A stretch of 40,575 nucleotides of DNA from an uncultured Methylococcaceae bacterium (GTDB lineage Bacteria > Pseudomonadota > Gammaproteobacteria > Methylococcales > Methylomonadaceae), in assembly GCA_903945375.1 (NCBI GenBank), contig CAJAVP010000072.1, positions 1 through 40,575 of the forward strand, written 5' to 3'. A model generated the notes under the pieces. That model was not told the DNA's origin and ran no database searches. It saw only the letters and a list, made by a program, of their open reading frames with translations. Within the stretch, counting starts at the first letter, position 1; the number at the start of each line of letters is the position of its first letter. Of this stretch, positions 35,370-40,575 are shown piece by piece. Both the position numbers and the translations under genes were made by a program.

Positions 35370-35630
35370 ATGTTTGATACCAAAACCATTGATGATATTG
35401 CCAGTCGTTTAGCAGGCGCAGTGCCTCCTGGCTTTAACAACTTAAAAGACGATTTAGAAAAAAACTTCCACGCTATTTTACAAACCGTACTAGGTAAACT
35501 TGATTTAGTGACGCGCGAAGAATTTGAAGTACAAAAAATGGTGTTAGCCAAAACCCGCAGCAAACTGGAAGAGTTAGAAAAGCGCGTTGCCGATATGGAA
35601 CCGCAAGTGCTTAGTCCAGAAGACAAGTAA
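35370..35630 (+). CDS. ubiK: Ubiquinone biosynthesis accessory factor UbiK (BMFP family)
   Basis: An 86-residue protein with the BMFP/YqiC pattern: an amphipathic N-terminus MFDTKTIDDIASRLAGAVPP, which binds membranes, and a C-terminal coiled coil with FEVQKMVLAKTRSKLEELEK. UbiK assists the soluble UbiJ-containing ubiquinone-assembly complex in aerobic gammaproteobacteria. It follows the MarR gene by 29 bp and precedes comM by 44 bp. The UbiK/ComM neighbourhood is common in gammaproteobacteria. The ribosome-binding site is weak (TAGGCTTCCTT). Confidence 0.93.
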   Translation: MFDTKTIDDIASRLAGAVPPGFNNLKDDLEKNFHAILQTVLGKLDLVTREEFEVQKMVLAKTRSKLEELEKRVADMEPQVLSPEDK

Positions 35631-35674
35631 ATGTTACAACGAAAACCTCAACCGAAAGACTAAGTGACTTATCC

Positions 35675-37183
35675 ATGTCTTTAGCTGTCGTTTATAGCCG
35701 TGGTCGCTCCGGCATTGCTGCACCGTTGGTCACAGTCGAAGTCCATGTTGCTAATGGTTTACCTGCGCTGTCTATCGTCGGATTACCAGAAACAGCGGTT
35801 AAAGAAAGCAAAGATCGTGTGCGAGGCGCCATTCTTAATTCACGGTTTGAGTTTCCCGCACAGCGTATAACGGTTAATTTGGCCCCCGCTGATTTGCCCA
35901 AAGAAGGTGGGCGTTTTGATTTGGCGATTGCATTAGGTATTTTGGCGGCATCGGGACAGATTCCTACCCGCCAACTGGATCAATACGAATGTGTTGGTGA
36001 ATTATCGCTAGGTGGTGAATTACGCCCCATCATTGGTGTACTACCTATTGCTATACAAGCGCGAAACAGTCATAGAAAATTGCTATTGCCCAAAGAGAAC
36101 ACCGCAGAAGCGGCACTGGTTCAAGACATTGAAATTCTCCCCGCCGCGCATTTATTAGCCGTTTGCGCCCATTTAAGCGGGCAAACGCTAATAACGCCTG
36201 AATTCCAAAGCCCCCCCCCTTTAGTACAAAGGACTGAATTGGATTTTGCCGATGTACATGGTCAATACCATGTGAAACGGGCATTTGAAATAGCCGCAGC
36301 CGGCGCTCATAACTTGTTAATGTTAGGGCCACCCGGTACGGGCAAGTCCATGATTGCCGCCCGGCTACCGACTATTTTACCGCTGTTAACAGAACAACAA
36401 GCCCAAGAGACGGCGGCTATTGCCTCAATCAGTGATCAAGGATTAGATGTCGCTAACTGGTTAAAACCGCCGTACCGTGCGCCACATCATACCGCCTCGG
36501 CGGCAGCCTTAGTGGGTGGAGGCAGTAATCCTCGACCTGGGGAAATTTCACTCGCCCACAACGGCGCATTATTTCTCGATGAATTACCTGAATTTGATCG
36601 TAAGGTATTAGAAGTTTTGCGAGAACCCCTAGAAACAGGACACATCACCATTTCCCGAGCCAATCGCCAAGCGGACTTCCCCGCTCTTTTTCAGCTTATC
36701 GCCGCTATGAACCCTTGTCCCTGTGGCTATTTAGGCGATGCCTCAGGGCGGTGTCACTGCACCTCTGAGCAAGTTGCTCGCTACCGCTCTAAAATATCAG
36801 GGCCTTTGTTGGATAGAATTGACATGCACTTGGATGTGCCAAGAGTTTCACATGAGGTGCTGCGTAAAGGTTCACCAGAAGGCGAGGAGACCAGCGCAAG
36901 CATCCGTGCCAGAGTCGTTGCAGCGAGGAATACGGCTTTGCAACGTTGTGGAAAAACCAACGCCGCCTTATCGGCGAAGGAAGTTAAACTGTATTGTCAG
37001 TTATCCGAAGCGGGTTATGCTATTTTAGAACAGGCGATGGATAAATTTGGTTTGTCGCATCGTGCTTACCACCGTATTTTAAAACTGGCTCGCACCATTG
37101 CCGATCTCGCCAATTCAACATCGATAGAAGTGTCGCATTTGAGCGAGGCGATCAGCTATCGAAAGCTTGATCGCCGCTCGTGA
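35675..37183 (+). CDS. comM: ComM/YifB-family AAA+ ATPase
   Basis: ComM is a hexameric helicase that promotes branch migration during natural transformation and recombination. The 502-residue protein has the N-terminal ChlI-like fold (SLAVVYSRGRSGIAAPLVTV; FDLAIALGILAAS), Walker A LGPPGTGKSM, Walker B GALFLDELPEF, and a four-cysteine zinc-like loop in MNPCPCGYLGDASGRCHCTS. The C-terminal lid ends SHLSEAISYRKLD. It is not a magnesium chelatase despite the common name. The stop converges on msrA with a 10-bp gap. Confidence 0.95.
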   Translation: MSLAVVYSRGRSGIAAPLVTVEVHVANGLPALSIVGLPETAVKESKDRVRGAILNSRFEFPAQRITVNLAPADLPKEGGRFDLAIALGILAASGQIPTRQLDQYECVGELSLGGELRPIIGVLPIAIQARNSHRKLLLPKENTAEAALVQDIEILPAAHLLAVCAHLSGQTLITPEFQSPPPLVQRTELDFADVHGQYHVKRAFEIAAAGAHNLLMLGPPGTGKSMIAARLPTILPLLTEQQAQETAAIASISDQGLDVANWLKPPYRAPHHTASAAALVGGGSNPRPGEISLAHNGALFLDELPEFDRKVLEVLREPLETGHITISRANRQADFPALFQLIAAMNPCPCGYLGDASGRCHCTSEQVARYRSKISGPLLDRIDMHLDVPRVSHEVLRKGSPEGEETSASIRARVVAARNTALQRCGKTNAALSAKEVKLYCQLSEAGYAILEQAMDKFGLSHRAYHRILKLARTIADLANSTSIEVSHLSEAISYRKLDRRS

Positions 37184-37193
37184 TTTTCTCGCG

Positions 37194-37823
37194 CTATTCA
37201 AACTTAAGGTTTAAGCCACCTAAACCACAATAGCCCATAGGCTCTTTGGCAAGATATTGTTGATGATGCTCTTCGGCATAATAAAACACTGACGCGGGCA
37301 TAATTTCAGTCGTGATTTTGCCTAAACCCGCGTGGTCAAGCTGGGTTTGATAATGCTGTTTAGAAGCCAAAGCCGCCTCCAATTGCGCGTCACCGTAAGT
37401 ATAAATCCCCGAGCGGTACTGCGTGCCGATATCGTTACCTTGTCTCATGCCTTGTGTCGGATTGTGCGACTCCCAAAATAACCGCAACAAGTCCAAATAT
37501 CGGGTTTTACTCGGATCGAAAAAAACCATAACCACTTCATTATGCCCCGTCAGCCCCGTACATAATTCATCGTAAGTTAGATTTGGTGTAAAACCGCCCG
37601 TGTAACCCACCGCCGTACTATAAATGTTTGGGTATTGCCAAAATCGTCTTTCGGCTCCCCAAAAACACCCCATACCAAACAACGCTTGCTCAATATGGGC
37701 AGGCATCGGCGGGGCGATTGGATTGCCGCTGACAACATGTTTGTTATCAATCGGCATGGGCTGATCGCGTCCTGGCAATGCGTCTGACGGTGTGGGTAAG
37801 TTTAATTTTTTGGAGTGAAACAT
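37194..37823 (-). CDS. msrA: Peptide methionine-S-sulfoxide reductase A
   Basis: MsrA repairs oxidised methionine (S form) in proteins. The 209-residue enzyme has the active-site [10 protein letters not shown], followed by [17 protein letters not shown] and a C-terminal [20 protein letters not shown] with a resolving Cys. The N-terminal [19 protein letters not shown] resembles E. coli MsrA, which supports the ATG at 37821-37823 over a longer frame to 37856. The ribosome-binding site is poor. It is divergent from hslO, sharing a 99-bp promoter region. Confidence 0.95.
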   Translation of the reverse strand: MFHSKKLNLPTPSDALPGRDQPMPIDNKHVVSGNPIAPPMPAHIEQALFGMGCFWGAERRFWQYPNIYSTAVGYTGGFTPNLTYDELCTGLTGHNEVVMVFFDPSKTRYLDLLRLFWESHNPTQGMRQGNDIGTQYRSGIYTYGDAQLEAALASKQHYQTQLDHAGLGKITTEIMPASVFYYAEEHHQQYLAKEPMGYCGLGGLNLKFE

Positions 37824-37922
37824 CGTAATGTCATCAAATGGAAGAATGGTAGGCAAAGATTACTATGAATCTAGCTTATAATAAAGCCCTAACCCTTAAC
37901 CCTTATTTTTATTGATAAGAAC

Positions 37923-38792
37923 ATGATTGATCAAGATTTTTTACGCCGCTTTATATTTGAAGACTTGGGTGTCCGAGGTGAATGGATTCAACTTTCGAGT
38001 AGCTGGCAAACGGCACGGCAACACCAACAAGGCTCAGAATGCAGCAAGCAATTGCTAGGACAAGCACTGGCCGCCGTCTCTATGCTATCCGCTACAATCA
38101 AATTTAATGGCTCTATGATTTTACAAGCGCAGGGCAATGGTCAGATTAAAACGCTTGTGGCTCAAGCAACCCATGACCGAAAAATTCGTGGCTTAGTGAG
38201 AAGCCAAGCTGAGATGGTCACCGGCTCACTGACTGAATTGTTTGGTCAGGGTCAATTAGTGATTACCATCGAGCGTGCCGATGGCGATCCGTATCAAGGC
38301 ATTGTGGGCTTAGAAGGTGAAAACTTAGCAGAGGCTTTGGAAAACTATTTCTCGCAATCCGAGCAATTGAAAACGCGCCTTTGGTTATTTGCCAATGAAA
38401 CGCACGCCGCAGGTTTGCTTTTACAAGAGCTTCCAGCCGTAACACACAGCCAAGAAGATTGGGAGCGCATCACTTTACTTGCCGATACGATCACCGAACA
38501 CGAGTTACTAAGCTTAGATTGTGAAGCCATCCTATACCGATTATTTAACCAAGAAAAAGTACGGGTTTTTGCCGCTGAACCTTTTGCCTTTGAATGTGCC
38601 TGCTCACGCAGCAGAATTGAACGAACCTTACAAGCCATGGGCAAAATGGAATTAGAAGATATCCTAAAAGAGCGGCAACACATTGAAGTCATCTGTGAAT
38701 TTTGTGGTGAACGCTATGTGTTTGACAAAGTAGATGTCGGCAATATGCTCAACGGACAGGGCATCGTTGCAGACCCACAAATTCGACATTAA
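37923..38792 (+). CDS. hslO: Redox-regulated chaperone Hsp33
   Basis: Hsp33 is a holdase chaperone switched on when oxidants such as HOCl release its zinc. The 289-residue protein keeps all four zinc cysteines, Cys225, Cys227, Cys258 and Cys261 (CAC and CEFC), with exactly the E. coli spacing. The N-terminal FLRRFIFEDLGVRGEWIQL and the central TLVAQATHDRKIRGLVR are family blocks. A TATAAT at 37877-37882 lies upstream. The lipoprotein gene starts 2 bp after its stop, implying one transcript. Confidence 0.96.
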   Translation: MIDQDFLRRFIFEDLGVRGEWIQLSSSWQTARQHQQGSECSKQLLGQALAAVSMLSATIKFNGSMILQAQGNGQIKTLVAQATHDRKIRGLVRSQAEMVTGSLTELFGQGQLVITIERADGDPYQGIVGLEGENLAEALENYFSQSEQLKTRLWLFANETHAAGLLLQELPAVTHSQEDWERITLLADTITEHELLSLDCEAILYRLFNQEKVRVFAAEPFAFECACSRSRIERTLQAMGKMELEDILKERQHIEVICEFCGERYVFDKVDVGNMLNGQGIVADPQIRH

Positions 38793-38794
38793 GC

Positions 38795-39553
38795 ATGATG
38801 TTTCCGTACTGGCTTGCCAAAATCATCCGTTTAACCGGCCTCTTGTTGCTGCTTATCTCGCTGTCCGGTTGTATATACTGGTTACGCGCTTACCAGACCT
38901 ATTTGCAAATGAATGATTTTGATCGCTATTTTAGCGTTAAAGTCGCGGATGATTTCACGCTGTATTTCAACGAGCCGATTTTGTATAAGCAAGATTTTGT
39001 TGATCTAGCCAAACTGTATCCCAGCGTAGACTTACCGACATCAACAGGTGGGCGACGCTGGCGATATCTATTTCGCAAAGTCGATGCTAACAATAAAGCG
39101 CTTACACCAGAGATAAAATTTTATGCCGATCTTGAGTTTAACGCAGACAAACGCCTTATTGCGTGGTCGTTTTCATCGTTATTCTTGCAGATTGCACCGC
39201 CACAATTTTTAGAAATATCACTACGCTCAATTGCGGGAGCGAGCATTGATAAAGACAAAAAGCAGCTAAAAGCCAATACCGATTTACTCGGCAAAATTTC
39301 AGCAGAATTGCCCACGCAGATGGCGGTTTTAGCCCAGTTGGGTGAACCATTAGAAATAAAAGACGAGCCAGAACAAGACATCTATGTGTATCGTTTTTTA
39401 TTGGACTCACCACGTATTGAAGCGGGCTATGAAAGTAATGCGCTCAATGAGGTCAAACTTAGTTTTGATAAGAAAAACCATGCGCTATTTAACATGGCGG
39501 GAAATTTTGCAGGATTGAAGATCGCGATCGATTATCGGAAGTTCTTAAAATAG
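38795..39553 (+). CDS. Putative lipoprotein, unknown function
   Basis: A 252-residue precursor. The signal sequence LTGLLLLLISLSGC ends in a lipobox (LSGC), so Cys26 should be lipidated. After it come an amphipathic segment, then a beta-rich mature domain with DDFTLYFNEPILYKQDFVDL and GRRWRYLFRKVD. The C-terminal half predicts alpha/beta structure (DIYVYRFLLDS; NEVKLSFDKKNHALFNMAG). I do not recognise the family. The gene begins 2 bp after hslO, so it is very likely cotranscribed, but that does not show a shared function. Confidence 0.75.
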   Translation: MMFPYWLAKIIRLTGLLLLLISLSGCIYWLRAYQTYLQMNDFDRYFSVKVADDFTLYFNEPILYKQDFVDLAKLYPSVDLPTSTGGRRWRYLFRKVDANNKALTPEIKFYADLEFNADKRLIAWSFSSLFLQIAPPQFLEISLRSIAGASIDKDKKQLKANTDLLGKISAELPTQMAVLAQLGEPLEIKDEPEQDIYVYRFLLDSPRIEAGYESNALNEVKLSFDKKNHALFNMAGNFAGLKIAIDYRKFLK

Positions 39554-39666
39554 CCAGAGTAATGGACAATCGTTGATGCCCATTTGCCGTTTGGATACAG
39601 CGATTTCAGATGGTGTCAGTTATGAGCGAGCAACAGTGTGCGACTGGCGTGCAAGCTTCGCCTATT

Positions 39667-39700
39667 GGCAACTTGCCTAAGTTATTCCATGCTCATTCCT
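39667..39700 (-). repeat. 34-bp dispersed repeat, copy 2 (inverted relative to 8050-8083)
   Basis: GGCAACTTGCCTAAGTTATT and the following 14 bases are the exact reverse complement of 8050-8083. The copy lies 31.6 kb away and in intergenic DNA, like the first. Confidence 0.75.
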
Positions 39701-39711
39701 TAACGATCATT

Positions 39712-39738
39712 GGCGGATGGCGCTATCGCTTATCCGCC
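39712..39738. repeat. REP-type hairpin resembling enterobacterial REP/PU
   Basis: GGCGGAT (39712-39718) pairs with ATCCGCC (39732-39738), with an inner GCG/CGC stem around CTAT, followed by CTACG. The pattern closely resembles the E. coli REP consensus (GCCGGATGCGGC..., ending CCTTATCCGGCCTAC). It lies between the lipoprotein gene and the convergent EAL gene. Confidence 0.65.
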
Positions 39739-39773
39739 CTACGCGACTATTGCTTAAGTCAACAGTATTAGGG

Positions 39774-40575
39774 TTAATTGGGCAGCCCCTCAGCAAGCAG
39801 GTTTGCAAGCGCTTCCGCAGGTAGTGCAGGACTTTTTAAGTAGCCTTGATAAAAATCACAATCATGTAATTGCAGAAAGTCCAGCTGCGCTTGTGTTTCA
39901 ACGCCTTCTGCCAGCACCTTTAAACGCAGCGTATGGGCCATTTTAATAATAGCGACGGCAATTTCTTTGTCGTCATCTAATTGCTCAAGATCGTTAATAA
40001 AAGATTTGTCTATTTTTAAAATATCCAATGGGAAGCGCTTTAGATATAAAAAAGACGAATAACCCGTCCCAAAATCATCAATGGCAAAACGAATACCCCG
40101 TGCGCGTAAGCGTTCAAGAATGGATACCGCCTCGACCTCTCTTTCCATTAAAGCACTTTCAGTTAATTCCAATTCAAGACATTCTGGTGGGTAGCCGGTT
40201 TCCTGTAAGAGACTTAAAACTGTTTGTGCAATATCACCGTGTCGAAATTGATGTGTAGAGAGATTTACCGCCAGTTTTATAGCCGGCAAACCCGCTGTAA
40301 GCCATTGCTGCGCTTGCCGTGTCGCTTCTCTTAATACCCACTCGCCGATTGGATTAATTAAGCCAATTTCTTCAGCAATCGGGATAAACTCGCTGGGTGA
40401 GATCACGCCTTCCGTCGGATGCGTCCAACGCAGTAAGGCTTCGGCCCCAATTATCCTGCCCGTTGCTATTTCAACCTGCGGTTGGTAATACACCATAAAC
40501 TCATTGCGTTGCAAGGCTTCGCGCAGCAAGGTACCAATGTGAATGCGTTTTAAGGCGGCATGGGTTAAATCTTCA
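39774..40575 (-). CDS. EAL-domain protein (cyclic-di-GMP phosphodiesterase), 5' end outside window
   Basis: About 267 residues are present and the frame stays open to the window edge, so the N-terminus (probably sensor and/or GGDEF domains) is missing. The EAL domain is complete: GAEALLRWTH with the metal Glu, LAVNLSTHQFR, FAIDDFGTGYSSFLYLKRF with the two Asp, ILKIDKSFI with Lys, VLAEGVETQAQLDFL and QGYLKSPAL. All catalytic residues I can check are kept, so it should linearise cyclic di-GMP to pGpG. The TTG at 40529 is internal and not the start. Confidence 0.93.
   Translation of the reverse strand, partial: EDLTHAALKRIHIGTLLREALQRNEFMVYYQPQVEIATGRIIGAEALLRWTHPTEGVISPSEFIPIAEEIGLINPIGEWVLREATRQAQQWLTAGLPAIKLAVNLSTHQFRHGDIAQTVLSLLQETGYPPECLELELTESALMEREVEAVSILERLRARGIRFAIDDFGTGYSSFLYLKRFPLDILKIDKSFINDLEQLDDDKEIAVAIIKMAHTLRLKVLAEGVETQAQLDFLQLHDCDFYQGYLKSPALPAEALANLLAEGLPN

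Overview
The window looks like chromosome from a gammaproteobacterium with moderate GC. The gene set (fabA/fabB, acnB, speA/speE, ttcA, ubiK, hslO, an AlgE-like porin, a DUF6763 protein beside metA) fits Methylococcales-type methanotrophs or close relatives. That placement is inference: no methane-oxidation gene or rRNA lies in the window. I saw no tRNA gene, rRNA gene or CRISPR array.

Regions. (1) 1-2450 is a decayed accessory zone. It holds an internally deleted IS5-type transposase remnant, a 106-bp palindromic element, a small membrane protein, an SRAP-domain DNA-repair protein and a frameshifted, truncated umuD. (2) 2454-7838 holds a DUF6763/P-loop protein/metA operon, a DciA-like gene and aconitase B. 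(3) 8403-11853 holds an HDOD-GAF-GGEEF signalling protein, divergent from an MnmA-like PP-loop ATPase overlapping a TusA-like sulfur carrier. (4) 11961-12590 is a second scar, where a P2-type phage portal fragment is joined in frame to an ISAzo13-type transposase C-terminus. (5) 13032-24580 is mostly housekeeping: porin, ssb, AI-2E permease, DHH phosphoesterase, cysC, an exported unknown, Anbu, slt, fabA-fabB and ttcA. (6) 24708-30696 holds a large exported unknown, an NlpE-like protein, tyrS and a PAP2/glycosyltransferase pair. (7) 31107-35340 is a polyamine cluster: speA with a coupled dehydrogenase, divergent from speE and a Cys-rich MarR regulator. (8) 35370-39553 holds ubiK, comM, msrA, hslO and a lipoprotein. 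(9) An EAL-domain gene runs off the right edge.

Themes. Sulfur handling recurs: MetA, the MnmA-like/TusA pair, CysC, TtcA and MsrA. So does redox-linked proteostasis: MsrA, Hsp33 and a MarR protein with four cysteines. Cyclic-di-GMP turnover is represented by one GGEEF and one EAL protein. Intergenic DNA carries at least five kinds of palindromic repeat. Three of them have two related copies inside the window, which suggests an active history of REP/MITE-like elements.

No complete, clearly new multi-gene system stands out. The best leads are the PP-loop/TusA pair, the Anbu peptidase without its usual partner genes, the Cys-cluster MarR regulator beside speE, the portal/transposase chimera, the slt gene with no ordinary start codon ahead of its signal peptide, and the repeat families.
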